Source: Epinephelus fuscoguttatus (Eukaryota; Chordata; Actinopteri; Perciformes; Serranidae). From it: a stretch of DNA of 64,000 nucleotides. The stretch lies in the NCBI RefSeq assembly GCF_011397635.1, contig NC_064771.1, positions 14,509,379-14,573,378 of the forward strand. The letters run 5' to 3'. Below the pieces are notes generated by a model, which searched no databases, was not told the origin of the DNA, and saw nothing but the letters and a program-made list of their open reading frames with translations. The translations under genes were made by a program, and so were the position numbers. Positions 46,801-59,656 of the stretch are shown piece after piece; position 1 is the first letter of the stretch; each line of letters starts with the position of its first letter.

Positions 46801-49800
46801 CACATGTGCACTGCCAGTGGTGCCCTCAAAGGGGGACATTATCGAATCACCACATACCACATACGCTTGGCATTGGCGAAACATCTTACACTGACTGACC
46901 TGATGACGACACTGGCCAAACATTTTAGAGGTCATGTATTCACAGCCAACTGCCACAGCATGGGTGAAATTTGGCTGAATATTTGAGAGATTACACCTTT
47001 TTTTTTGCAGAATGACTGTCGATTGGCATTTGTGGGGGGTCTACGTGTTTAATTTTCATGTCTAATATTGGATCTACCAACCAAAACTCATACTGCCCTG
47101 TTTACTGTATCTGAGAAGCTACTCTGGTCAACACATCATGAATGAAAAACTGTACAACAGATAATAAAGTATAGAGGTAAAATGACTGATTAGTCAGTTG
47201 ACTGAGTAATTTTGATGGTTCCAGCTCCTGCAACGTGAGATTTTGTTGCCATTTTTCATCTTATACATGAAGTAAATTGAATATATTTGAGTTCTAGACT
47301 GACTTCTGATGTTTAATATTTAGCAATTTACATAAATAGATAATAATCACAAGATTAGGCGATAATGAAAGTAAAGCTGCAGTCCAAAAACGATAAAATA
47401 TTTACCTACAGAGACTGTTTCTATGGTGCTGGATGACTTGAAAAATAGCATAAAACCATTTAAAGCTAACACCGCGGAGAACAGGAGAAACTCTCCGACA
47501 TAAACATAGAGGCGCTTGAGATGAAACCCAAACCAATTGCCTTTTTTCTCCCCTCCCTGAACAACAATTACTGCTAATTATCAGCCGCTCTGCCCTCCTC
47601 AGCTCCCGCCTTTAGCACTCAGAGCACGTAGCGCACATCCATCCGCTCACTTCTCAGGCCATTCTTCTCCACTTCTATCTCCCTTTCCCTCTGCACACGC
47701 AGCCCTCATCTGCCCGTAACCAAAACAGCACAGGAGGATGCCGGGGTGTCGCTGGGCCTGATGGGACAGCGTGAGTTCTGGCGCTTTTCATTATTCATGC
47801 CCGCCCTCCTCCTCGATGCAGTTTTTCTTCTTCCTTCCCTCAATCCCCTCATCCGCCCTTTTGCTCTCGCAGCGTGCAATGGATTTATTAGGAGGTATTA
47901 CCGAGAAGGCCCGTGCTTACATCCTGACGGACACGATGCAGGAAGGAGAGGAGGAAGAAATATAAGAGGTAACACAACAGTAGCACTCATGAGAAGAGCA
48001 GGATGTGCTCTTTAAAATACAATATTTAAAGTCTGTGCCTGCAACAAGACACACTGTGGTGTCTTAATGAAGCTGTGTTCTTCTGTCTAGTGTTGTCATG
48101 ACTCTTTTCCTTCCGCAGAACCTGTTCTTCCTTCTCCTACCCCCCGACATTTAATCTGTCCTTCCATCAACCCCCTAATTCATGTTTCTGTCCGTTACTG
48201 TTCACATAGAGGGAACAGGAATGCCGTGCAACAACCACTGCAGCCTTGTGGGAGCAGTTGCCTAACAGGCTGTGTTCATCATCGCATTGCATCATAGGAG
48301 TGAAGGTTGGAGCCCCTGACTGTATACAAACGCACACACTAACACACTTTCATGACACACATGTTGGTGAGCTCACTTTTCTAAATCTAGGCGGAACATT
48401 AATGATGACCAAGTCAGAATATCTCATTCCAGATTATGACTCTCTGTTTGACACAGCTTAATGGCACAAGTACACACTGCAGATGGGTATGGGTAATCTT
48501 CCTGTGAGAGAGTGGCAGTCACACACACACCCATTAAAGCTTGTGTACATGTACATGCATGCACATACTCCCCGAAGCAGAGACAAGTCAGTGTAAGTGT
48601 GAGTGTGCAGATGTATGGATGTGCTATTGCACTGGCACATAACGTCTCTAGGTTTGCTCGTTTATGTGTATGCGAACGCATTTTGCTGTCACACGAGATG
48701 TTATATCGTGCCATTTGTGGCACCAGAAATACCCAGCAAAGACACGGGCCTTTCCTAAGCTCATCAAGCGTCTCTCTGAGCTGATAGACTGCAGCTTACT
48801 GTACCAGCAGCAGCGTCTGCTTGAGGCTACACTGCTGAGAACAAAGCCGCGGCTCTCTGAAACATCATACAGGCCAGCGCCATCCAAACCCCAGAAGAAC
48901 CTCTCCATCGCGCCACTTCATTGTGCCGCCGACTTATCAGGCCGTTCCTGAATAGGACGCACTAATAGAATTATGAGGAGGGAATGAAAGGAGGAGAGAA
49001 TGGCAGAGAATGTTTCTGTTGAGAGGAGGACTGCGGCGGTCTGGCGGACATATGTTGTAGCGATTGTGCAGACTCCAGTCAATAAGACCATAGCTGACAT
49101 TAAATGAACTCCCAGGCATCAGAGTAAGAGTTGAGAGGTGAGTCCACATCTGTGACTGGGGGGGGCAGGCGAGAGAAGAAGAGAGGGAGCGATGTGGACT
49201 GCAGGAAATGCTATTTCCAGTGAGGTTTGATGCAGGTGGAAAATTTCAAATCATGCAGACACACACGCAGGCTACCAGCTGTCTTGTGTGTGTGTGTTTC
49301 CCCTGGAGAGAGGCCGAGGCCAGAGCAGTCTGACTGTCTGGAAACAGCTGGACATGGCTGATCAACGCTGGTACACGGCAAAGAACATCACGCCGGGGTC
49401 AATCAGCTCAGCACCGTGACACAATGCGGTTTAATAGTTTATAATGCACCAGGGCTCCTGTCGCACATTATTAACTTTGTCATAAAGTGCTTAAGGTCGT
49501 TTAAAATGCATTTACAGGCCCTATATGGATTAAAATGTCTGTTTCTTTAATGTGTTTTGTTTCAAAACATGGATACAGAAATCATAAAAAGTTCAAATGA
49601 AGAAAGAAGAGGAAACATATGTTATTATCATCCCAATTTTGATATATGAAAATGAGATTTAAACTCCAAAGGAAAAATTCTCTTCACAGCAGGTTCAGGC
49701 ATCTTTGCTGAGTCCAGCTTCCTCTCTACAAACTGCTCGCTTGCTGCTATTTAGGAGGCAGCTTTGTATTTTGCTCTTGAACTTTCATTCATCAATCCTG

Positions 49801-50546
49801 CATGCTGAGAAGATTTCCCGCCAGCATCAATAATTTGGGCAAATAAGGCAAATTACAGCATCGCAATTAGAGGGGACAGCGTGTTCTTCTCCATTGCAGC
49901 CAAAATTTGCGGCCGATAAGATATTTTCACATAGAAATGAAGTCTGGTGCAGTTTCAAAATATTCTATTATATTTTTTTTTCTCCCCAAAATGGACTGAC
50001 TGAAACCATTTGAATTTAAATGCAGTAATTTCCTTTGGATTTAATCATCCAACACTGCAGTACTTCTGTTGTTAAAAAAAGAGCACCTCAGTAGTTTATA
50101 TGCACCTCTATGTTTTTATGTGCAGGCAGCGGCGGTACAGGCTGCCATGCTGTGCTTATATTACTCAGGTTGACACACAAATGGCTCCACTGGGCACCGA
50201 CTACCATTGTGGACTGGGTGGATAACAACATGTCTGCACTGTAAGCACATGATCAGGTTTTATATGACACACCAATACCCTTGGGGACATGCATATGGCA
50301 AATTGGAAATTTGGTTATCCAAGCATTTGAAGGAGCCAGAGCTTCTCTGGAGGCAGAGCTAATCTCATTGGCTGAGATTTAACCTCAGTGGGCAGAGCCA
50401 AAGCACCACAGTTGTTGAGATGATAAATTACGTCACCGATTGAAGCAAAGAAAGAACTGTAATTCAGAAAAGACTTCTCTTTCATTCATTCATGTCGTGG
50501 TATTCGTGACTGTAACGTACAGTGTGACTCACCCCAGTCTTCAGAA
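46801..50546. other. Intronic DNA, no gene seen
   Basis: 47560-49400 is largely free of recognisable repeats and GC-richer than average, apart from TG/CA-rich text near 48515-48610 and 49260-49300. No splice-supported exon was found. Possible regulatory DNA, untested. Confidence 0.35.
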
Positions 50547-51025
50547 GAAAATGTTGGCATTGTATGTTTCTGTATACCATGAATAAATTACATTTGCACA
50601 ATTCATATGAAGCATATCAACATCCTAAAGTGACACAATACATGAGCTGACTATGTGGTGTGGTGGTGGAGGGGATGCTGAATGGTGTGTCACCTAGGTG
50701 AGACACCTGCCAAGCTGTAGACCACTGTTTGAGACCAACAAACAACCAAACCGGTTGTGATTCAGTAACCTGGCGCTGTGGCTTTTTAAGCATGAAAAAT
50801 GGTTGTTTTTTTACTAACACATTGCTGCTTTCCCCGCTGGGACTGTGTCCTCCAAACCAGAGAATCTTAAGCTGAAACATGATTTCTTAATAACCATAAC
50901 CAAGTGTTTTTTGTGCCTAAACCTAACCACACATTAATCACAGCATTTCAGCATATTCGTTACATAATAACGTGCAACTGTAATGTATTCGTGGTTTGCA
51001 GAGATGTACAACGCCAACATTTTTT
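50547..51025. mobile_element. Short non-autonomous DNA transposon, copy 2
   Basis: Second copy of the element at 3619-4061, same orientation. Ends are AAATGTTGGCATTGTA and TACAACGCCAACATTTTT. Slightly longer than copy 1 and with independent substitutions. No coding. Confidence 0.75.
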
Positions 51026-51880
51026 CTGGCGACTGGGTTATATGATTATTTTCTCAATAATTCAATTACTAGTTTGGTCATAGCATAGAAAACATATCTG
51101 ACAACCAAAGATGAAATATACTGTTTGTCCACCCAATAGTCCAAAACGCAAAAATTCAATTTACAAGCTAAGTCAACTATTCTATTTCCATGTGCCATTA
51201 TGGTCTCAACAGATGCCATGTGTCTTGTTTACAGTACGCATATGAACTCTGCACTGTGGAAACTCTTTCAAACGTGAGCACACACACAATCACAAAAACA
51301 AACAAACAAAAAAAACACTCCCAGATACAAAGACTTAAAACTGTTTGTATGACAGTGTGTCTATGACCAGGGTTACCCTCAGGCCTCGCATTTCTGCTGC
51401 TCAAACAACAGATAATACTAATATCCTTTAGCTGCACAGCAACCCTTCTGATTTAAGAGGGTGAAGGAAGGACAGAGATGAGAGCGAAGATTCTGTAACC
51501 TCCCTAGTAACTAACCATTATCCGGATACACAGATCAGATGCGTGTGCTTGGAGGTATGTGGTGATTGGATAATGTAGGTGTGCTCCCCTGAGCCTTTAT
51601 GCGTGCTCCAAATGGCCCGGCTACATGTAGATGCCATCAGATTGCCTCTGATTGGGGCTGAAGTCATCCCTCTCCTCTTCTTGTCTTTCATGTCGGCTAC
51701 ATTAGTGACAGGAGAGTAATCAAAGCTGCCATTAATGCCTGGCCATTTCCTCTGCCCTTGTCATGCAGGCCCACAGGGCAGGACTACGCTTCCACTCCAC
51801 TGAAGTACTGTGTTGAGAGGGCAAGATGGCTAAAACCACCCAGCTAATGGATTTTCCTCATTTCCTGAGGCTTTGGACTT

Positions 51881-51882
51881 GA

Positions 51883-51926
<44 letters not shown>

Positions 51927-51930
51927 AGGA
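51881..51930. repeat. (GAAA)n microsatellite
   Basis: About twelve GAAA units, the last few decaying to GAAGGAAAA. Confidence 0.95.
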
Positions 51931-52134
51931 AAAAAAGCCACAAAGATTCTGGTGATGGTAAGAGTAGTGATTTGTTAAGAGTGCTACTTTAGAGACAAAA
52001 TGAGCTATCTTTTAATCACCATAAACTCAAATCCTTAATGTTTAATGCAGCAACCCATTTTGGACCATGGCTGTTTATTATTGCAGGAGCTGAGGTTCAG
52101 ATACAGAAAGTCTATACTGTACGGTTGCAGGATA

Positions 52135-52745
52135 AATAAACTTTCTCTTGACATGTTTCTGTCAGGATGTGGTCCTGTTGGTTTCAGCACACCGTGACCT
52201 ACAGCATGCACTGAGGTGGTTTGCAGCCAAGTGTGAAGCAGTCGGGATGAGAGTCAGCACCTCCCAGTCTGAGGCCATGGTTTTCTGCTGGATAACAGTG
52301 GATTGCCCCCTCTGGGTTGGGAGGGAATTGCTGCCCCAAGCATGAGATTGACAGGCAGTTTGGTGCAGCAACCGCAGGGATGCAGGCACTGCACCGGGCT
52401 GTCGTGGTGAAGAGGGAGCTGAGCCAGAAGGTGAAGCTTTCGATTAACTGGTCCATCGACGTCTCAACCCTCACCGAATGTCATGACCTTTGGGCAATGA
52501 CCAAAAGAATGAAAGCACAGATAGTGGCTGAAATGAGTTCCCTCCCTAAGGGTGGCTGGGCTCACCCTGAGAGATAGGGAGAGGAGCACAGTCATCTTTC
52601 CATCGAAAGAGGCCAGTTGAGGCAGTTGGGGCATCTGATCAGGATGCCTCCTGGGCGCCTACCGTTAGAGGTGTTCCAGGCGTGTCCGATTGGTAGGAGG
52701 CCCCTGGGCAGACCCAGAACACGCTGGAGGGATTACATATCTTAA
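52135..52745 (+). pseudogene. Decayed LINE reverse transcriptase, 3' end
   Basis: The plus strand reads DVVLLVSAHRDLQHALRWFA, then CEAVGMRVSTSQSEAMVF, then (other frame) EIDRQFGAATAGMQAL and VVKRELSQKVKLSINWSIDV. Near 52650-52740 it has GHLIRMPPGR- and GRPLGRPRTRWRDYI-like text. These are the late reverse-transcriptase and C-terminal parts of a fish non-LTR retrotransposon. Frame shifts and deletions join the pieces, and everything upstream of the late RT is missing, as in a 5'-truncated insertion. The clade is not assigned. Confidence 0.85.
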
Positions 52746-53084
52746 CTCACATCAGCTCACATCCCAGCTACATCAGCTGACCTCAAACAGCCCAATGAAC
52801 TGATGGAGCAGCTGACTGATGGAAGGGTGTCAGCTGATGGATCACATGATTCTTGTGATTCATGATTCTTCTCCTTTCTATGCAACCAGTTGGCGAATCT
52901 CATTCAGAGCGCCTTGTTTAAACTGCTCTGGCCTGCCTACTGTTGCTGCTTCCTCTGCAAGTCTCTTTGCAATCTGCCTCCACCCCAGCTCCTCCTTTTT
53001 ATGTTGTGTGTGATTTGTCAATGTCATTTCTTTTTGTCACTGTTGCTGGTTCTATTCCCGGGGCGTCTTTGCTGCTGCTCTCCT

Positions 53085-53290
53085 TGCCTCAGGCTTTTAT
53101 GTAGGTACATGGAAGGGCAGGGAGGTTTGCTCTCTCTACTTCAGGCTTTCCTCATTTGCACATGGAAGGGCGGAGAAGTGTGCTCCCTCTGCCTTAAGGC
53201 TTTCCTCGTAGGGGTGTGAAAGGGTGGAGAAGTGTGCTCTCTCTGCCTTAGGCTTTCCACGTAGGTGCATGGAAGAAGCTTTCTGCATAG
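53085..53290. repeat. Tandem repeat, ~53-bp unit, about four copies
   Basis: AGGCTTT recurs at about 53091, 53143, 53197 and 53250, each followed by a TAGG.G.ATGGAAGGG-like stretch and TGTGCTCTCTCTGCCTT. Mock frames across it repeat the same peptide. Confidence 0.85.
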
Positions 53291-53559
53291 GCCTAGGAAA
53301 GGCAGTGAGGCCCCAGAACAGAGCCATACCGCCAAATATAATACTGAAAATGGAAATAAAGCTTTCTTTGACTGAAGTGTTCCTGACTGAATTAGCATTA
53401 GTCAGGTAGAGCAACATTTTAGTAGTTTTAGGGGAAATACTAGTGCAGCAACAAGTCTGGTACAAAGTCATTGTAATATAAAGCTTGCACCATATATTTA
53501 CATAAAGTAAAGCTTCAACTTGTTATCAAAGAGTTGTTTAAATGCTCCGCGTCCATGTT

Positions 53560-53793
53560 GTTTCCACATTACAACTTACAGCTCATGAACATACCAAAAC
53601 CGGAAGAACGGCTTCCCAACATGGAAAATGAGACCACCCAAGGAGCAATTGGATGAAGCACCAGCTAATAGCTTCCTCACTCTGGCTTCATATTTGGCAC
53701 ACAGACATGAGAGCGGTGTCGATGTTCCCACTCTGAGTCTCAGCAAGAAAGCGAATAATCTAATTTCCCAAAATGTTAAACTGTCCCTTTAAA
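53560..53793. repeat. Right-end fragment of the large palindromic repeat
   Basis: CAGACATGAGAGCGGTGTCG, CAGCAAGAAAGCGAATAATC and TTTCCCAAAATGTTAAACTG correspond to the right part of the family seen at 31090-33022. Left limit approximate. Confidence 0.6.
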
Positions 53794-56136
53794 ATGTCTG
53801 GTTTAACACCAGCTGCATTATTATTCATTGATTATTTTGACAAATAATCTTGTATTGTGCAATAATTTGATTAAATATTACCTAACCTGATTATGGCAGG
53901 TATAATGTGTCAGGTACGTGACTGTGTTTAACCTATATATATAAATGTCATTAGGATGGGATGAAAGGATTTTCCCTCCGTATTCACCTGTAGTGCCTCG
54001 CCTCATTCAGAGTGGCTGACAATGAGGGGAGAGTGGAGCTGAATTAGACATGAGAAGATAAACCATTCATACATCCGTTAGCAACGTCCCATTAAATCCA
54101 GTTGAAGTGGCTCATTCTGCTAGGCAGCCCCTCATCCTGTCTGCCTCCCACTTTGTCTCTATCTCTCTTGCCCTCGCTCCCTCTCCATCTCTGAGTCACA
54201 CTACAAACTATCAAGGTGCTCTTTTTTTTTTTTTTTTTACATTTAATCGTGTGGTTGCTGTGCACAATTTCATTTAACTGTGCCTCAACTTGTGAGCTTT
54301 ACTTTAATCAACCCTGGCTTCAAATTACCCACCATCCACTACTGCGCCAGTCTCTGGCATGAAACATATGTCTTGTCCCGGCGCTCTGAACACGGGCGGC
54401 AAAATATGTGAGTAATTAGTAATGTAACCCCCGCCCCCGAATTCTTTTATGTCTGAATTGAAATTTATTGCTGAAACAATTAGTCTAATTATACAGTTTG
54501 CCGCCCAGCTAAGAAGGCGGTGGCATGCCATGCCACTGTAAACAGGATCCAACTTGTGTGTGTCTCAACTTTTGACTCACGTTATTGCAAAAGCAGGGAC
54601 ACACGTGATTTGGCAACATGCTCCGGTAGGCGACTAGCACATCTGATTTATGACACACAAATCTCTGCGGATCACAGTTCACGCCTCATAGCTAAAGTAA
54701 TACACACATGACAAGAGTGAAGAAGAGGAGGGGAGCGTTTAGGTATTCTCCTGTCCTCTCTGGAGAGAGCCACCGAGGGGCAGCCAGGGCCTCAGAGCTA
54801 CGAACACTTTGTGAGAGCACCGACTGACTAGAGAGAAACCCCAAAAAGTGGGTTAGCAGAGAGAGACAGTAAAAGGAAGAAATAATAAAAACTGGGTGGT
54901 TAAAAGAAAAAAACATGACTCAGCGGGACACAAATCAAGGGATTTGGGAACACTTGAGTAAAAAGCAGCGAATGAGAGAGGAGGAGAACTGGCATCAAGG
55001 TCTGGTGAGCTATGAGTGACTGCAGCCAGGGCCTGTGGTGTCCTCAAATCCAAGGGCTGTGTCTGGTAAATTGGTGGGTGGGGTACCCGGTGGCTGTTGA
55101 TAAGCAGATAGAAAACAGAGCTCAAGGTCTATAAATATACTATAAATACACATAGGGAAACCCTGGAGCCATGGGCCTCGTATGGCAAGGTTGCAGAGGG
55201 AGGGGAGAAAAAACCGGAGAGCACTGCTGCAGAAATATTCAAGGAAAAACAGAGAGAAATGGCGATGGATAGAGATAGAAATAAACTAGAAGAGGAAGGA
55301 ATGTAGAAACAAAAACACTGAGAATACAAATCAGATGGAATGAGTAAGGAGATTAAACCACAAAACATACAAGACCTTTATCAGATCTCACTAACACGAG
55401 TCAGTTCTCCGGTTTCATAAGAGCAGTAAACGAAGGGAAAGGCTGCATCTCCTTCAGCCTCAGAGGAACCAGCCTCTTTTTTTATTGCACCACCATTATA
55501 TCCTCACAAATACAAGAGGAAGCCGAACGGATGGACGCTGCCGGAAAATACAATACAAAACTGACCTTGTTAAGCATTTATAAGGACTGTCTGGGAGGCT
55601 TTATGAGCAGGGAAAAACAAGTTTTGCGAGAGGAGGAACGATAAACGACAGATTCAGATTTTCCAGGGAGGGCTGCGAGTGCGAGTGGAGGAAAGAAAAC
55701 TCACAGGAGAGGAGGAAAAAAGGGGACAGCATAAAGTGAGCCTGTTTCTCCCAGCCGAATCACTCATATCATATCAGGAGAAAATGAGGGGACGAAGGTG
55801 TTGTCGGAGGGAGCGGGAGCAGCGCTCTCCTCTCGCTTTCTATTCTCCCAAGACCAGAGATTGAGAGGTGTGGCCGGAGGAAAAAGGAGTGATGGTGAAA
55901 AAGAGTGACGGGGAGAGAAGAGGGACAGAGAAAAACAGGAAATGGCCTAGGGAGGGTTAGAAGACAAGCAGAGAGATGAATGAGGGAATAAAACAGTGAA
56001 AAGCAAGAAAAAGAATGAGAGAGAGAAGAGAAGGAAGACAAAACATGGTGATTAAATGATGTGTGATCGTGATGACAGCTTTACCATAATAAAGATTTTA
56101 AAGGATAGGGTCACATTTTTTATTTCAAGTGTGTTT
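53794..56136. other. Intronic DNA, no gene seen
   Basis: T-run at 54222-54239. 54700-56040 is purine-rich (AG-rich) on the plus strand, giving false frames opposite. No exon or dispersed repeat recognised. Confidence 0.4.
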
Positions 56137-56140
56137 TTAA

Positions 56141-56468
56141 AGGTCCAGTGTGTTGAATGTTAGGGCATCTATTAGCAGAAATGACATATAATATTTACAA
56201 GTATGTTTTCCTTAGTTTATAATGATCTTAAGATAATAACCATCATGTTTTACCTCAGAAAGCACCATTTATATCTATATGGAGCGGGTCCTCTTCCCCA
56301 GAATCGTTGTTTCTACAGTAGCCCAGAACAAACATATCAAACACTGGCTCTACATAGGGCCATTCCTTTTTTCATGTTGGACACTAGTTCTCCTACATGC
56401 TTAGCACACAGCAGTTTCAGCTCTTGAACCTGTCGGCATAATGCCACTATATCCTACACACTGGACCT
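56141..56468. mobile_element. Short TTAA-type element, copy B
   Basis: TTAA (56137-56140), then AGGTCCAGTGTG. The right end reads CACACTGGACCT, then TTAA (56469-56472). Inverted tips plus an exact TTAA target duplication indicate piggyBac-type mobilisation. 328 bp, non-coding. Interior shared in reverse with 20872-21240. Confidence 0.85.
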
Positions 56469-56472
56469 TTAA

Positions 56473-57930
56473 GACAGACGTGAAAAACTGTAAACATCGT
56501 TTTTCATATCTACAATCACAAAGTTGAGCGTAACAAATCAGTGGCAGGCAGTTTTGTGAGTAAAGAGGGAGGAAAATGCAGCAGCAAACTGGCCATCGAG
56601 ACACAAACAGCTGCTTAGTTCCCTAGCTGCAGCGAGCAACAGTCACTCGTGATGAACACACCATGACAGGTGCATGCACATTTAATTGAAGGAATAAAAA
56701 AAACATGGTATAAAAAAGAAGACCGATGTAAATCTGCATATTTAATATGCAGTATTTTCTTAAGTCTTCTGCACTTAACTGCAGCTCTTCCATTACTGCA
56801 CTGCAGAATAAAGGGGGGAATATTGGCTGAGAGCTCAAACAAACTGCTTTTAATGTTTCCCTACACGGTATGACAGATGTGAAAGCCCCTCTTCAGACTG
56901 ACTAATAAATTATGAGTTGTACTCTTACATTTAGAAGAAGGAGTGTTTTGGGTAGCGCATGCTGCATGTTAAAGTGGCCTGCCTGCTTGAGTTGTTCGCG
57001 AACAGTGAATTAGGGGAGGACATGTGGAATTAAAGGTGAAAGCCCGGCCCCCGTTCCACACGCTGGGCTATGATTTTCCCGGATCATTACTTTGAATGAT
57101 GAGACAGCCACGCCTCCCCTGAAGTTAGCTCGTGCTTGGACAAGAACTGAGACTCCAAAGCTCATATTTGAATAAGCGCTGGACAAACACCGTAGTTGTC
57201 CCCCCCCTTCCCCCTCCCACCCCAACGCTGCACTGAGTTAGCTGAACACACAGCACAGCATCACAGTTGGTAGGAAAGCTCTCGCAGCACACTAATCCGT
57301 GCCATTTTGCCAAGCTTCTTTCTCCTCACTGTGCCTAACAATGCTGAAGTCACTTTTCCTCCCTCTCTCTCTTTTTTTGCGAACAACAACAAATCATAAT
57401 CCTTTGGTGAGCCCAACCATATGGTCTTTTCTTTATCCTTTCTTTATCCACACCCCACTGACATTAATAATCTCTAGGACTGGGGAGATGGTAGAAGGCC
57501 AAAACACTCCCAACATTCAAATAATCCCACTGTCGTTTTTTGTAGGCTACTTCTTTTAGCTGAACCTGACATTCATTGGATTGTTGATATACCAGTATTT
57601 CAGGGCGATGAGAAAATGACTGAATCTCAGTCTTGCAGAGAATTGTCACCTAAAAATGCAGTTTTAGCATCATTCAGTGAAAAAAGGACGGTTTACATTG
57701 TAAAAGCTCTCACAGACCCACTGTGTGATACCTGCAGACAACTAGCTGAAGCATTTAGCAGCTACAGAGCCTGATATTTCCCTCAGGAGCTGGTGGAAAT
57801 TAAAACAGAGCTAAGTGAGTGACTATCAGACCTGCATTGGTCAGGTGGCCAGAAACAAAACTTGAAATGAGTGCTATTGTTGCTCTGTCTGCTGGATGGA
57901 TGTGTAATTAGAGTGTGCCAGGGGTGACGG
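56473..57930. other. Intronic DNA, no gene seen
   Basis: No repeat with clear limits and no exon signature. C-rich run at 57200-57222. Confidence 0.4.
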
Positions 57931-58450
57931 TTTTTTGTAGGTCTACATAGACGTTAGTGTCGCCATGGTTTCTTCGTCAAAATGGGATTTTTCCATTGGA
58001 TACTGGATTACTGCAGAAAATAAGCTCTGTGGCAAGCAAAAGTTTATCATACATGTTTTGTCCATCCGGATAATCTTCACAAATGATCACCACTTTTATG
58101 ATTTTTGAAGCATAAATGCAATCACCAGAATTAAAAAGCTAACCTTAGTCTCTAAACGACCGCCCCCGAAGTCGCTTCAACGTTGCCACCACAATGACGC
58201 CGTTAAGCCTTGTTGGGCACAATGCTGCTCTGTAGTCTCATTTAACCACCAGCAACTGTCTTTTTATAGATACATAAAGGAGTCAAAATTCACAAGTGAG
58301 GTACTGATGCATCTTATGTTGTAGAACAAAATGTGAAAATCTCGTAAGCTTGTGTTAACCACTGACCTTATGTCAAGCAAAAACCCATGAAAAAACCCAC
58401 TGACTTCGAGACGAGGGAACGGGGAGTACTCAAGCTCTAACTCAGTTTCG
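57931..58450 (+). repeat. Dispersed repeat, copy 2
   Basis: Second copy of the repeat at 27830-28360, same orientation, matching in four separated blocks. Diverged, with indels. Confidence 0.75.
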
Positions 58451-59371
58451 GGATTCATTTCTGCAGCACTCTATAGGCAATCGTTTGCTAACAGGTTTTC
58501 ATTATCAACTAAAAAGTATTGGGGTTGTTTATGTCTATTACAGGTTTGAGGTCATTTCAGTTAGCTTAAGATGCTGGACATGCTGGTGGCTATTTGACTG
58601 CTAGTCATACCGTGTTATAGGCTGGGTACCTTGCCAAGCTCAGGAGTTTTAAATGTGCTATTTCACATGCAGATTTTGGTGCAATAAATGGATTAAATTT
58701 GGCCAGAAAAAAAAACCTCACAAAAAATCAATGCTAATGCGGCTCCTTGTCTGCTGGATGTGTTAACAAGCCACTGTTTGTTCATATGCTAGCCCTATCT
58801 GCTGTGTAAAGCCTTATTTATGGTTGGATGCTCAACACTTTTTATGAGTGCTGCTTGACAGAAATGTTGATTTTCAGCAGAAAAAATGTTGACACACAAT
58901 GTGATTGGTAGTATTACTATTGTTGCCCTGGAAATAGTAGTTTTAAATCCACACCAAATCCGACCTGCATTCAGTCCGCAGAAGCAGCCGTCTGTCAGCA
59001 GCTCCTGTGGAGCTGAGAGGACAGACGCCGGCACAGTATACATCTATAGGCCGGCAAAACTGCCTTCACCAGGCTGGCTGACAGCAGACGTACTGAACCA
59101 ATATAATTTTCAAGTCAGTGGCACAGGAAGAAATCAACAGCGTTTGTATTTATGGATTCATTGTTGTTATTTTCCAGCCCACCATAGCGAGTGAGAGGAA
59201 TCTGCCGCTCACAGACAGACTGGGAGCTGATTAATCACTAAATATACAGTTAATATATTAAAACACAGATATACAACAGTATATTTGTGTGATTTTTAAG
59301 CAGCTGTCTGTGTATATTACATTCACTCAATGCGTCAGAAATAGACTTGTAGCATAAACATAAAAAGGGGG
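58451..59371. other. Intronic DNA, no gene seen
   Basis: No recognisable coding or repeat unit. Confidence 0.4.
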
Positions 59372-59656
59372 TCCGTGGTTACCATGGACACAACAATTAC
59401 TTTTCACCACTCAAAGCGCTTTTTACACTACGAGTCACATTCGCCCATTCGCACACACATTCATACACTGTGGCCGTGACTACCATACAAGGTGCCACCT
59501 GCTACTCACATACCAATGGAAGCATCATTGGGAGCAATTTGGGGTTCAGTATCTTGCTCAAGGATACTTCGACATGCAGACTGGAGGAGCCGAGGATCGA
59601 ACCGCTGATCTTCCGATTGGTGGATGACCCGCTCTACCTCTGAGCCACAGCCGCCC
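59372..59656 (-). repeat. tRNA-derived SINE
   Basis: The minus strand begins GGGCGGCTGTGGCTCAGAGG, which contains an A box, and has GGTTCGATCC at 59603-59594, a good B box. The body follows with CTGCATGTCGAAGTATCC, TTGAGCAAGATACTGAACCC and GCGCTTTGAGTGGTGAAAAG. A tRNA-like head plus unrelated body of ~285 bp is SINE structure. A well-preserved copy, family name not assigned. Confidence 0.85.

Noticed and set aside
46671..46986. Plus-strand frames over the hAT remnant
   Set aside because: They are the shadow of the BED-finger remnant, which reads on the minus strand.
53136..53471. Minus-strand frame of 111 codons with repeated REHTSPPFH-like peptide
   Set aside because: Product of the ~53-bp tandem repeat.
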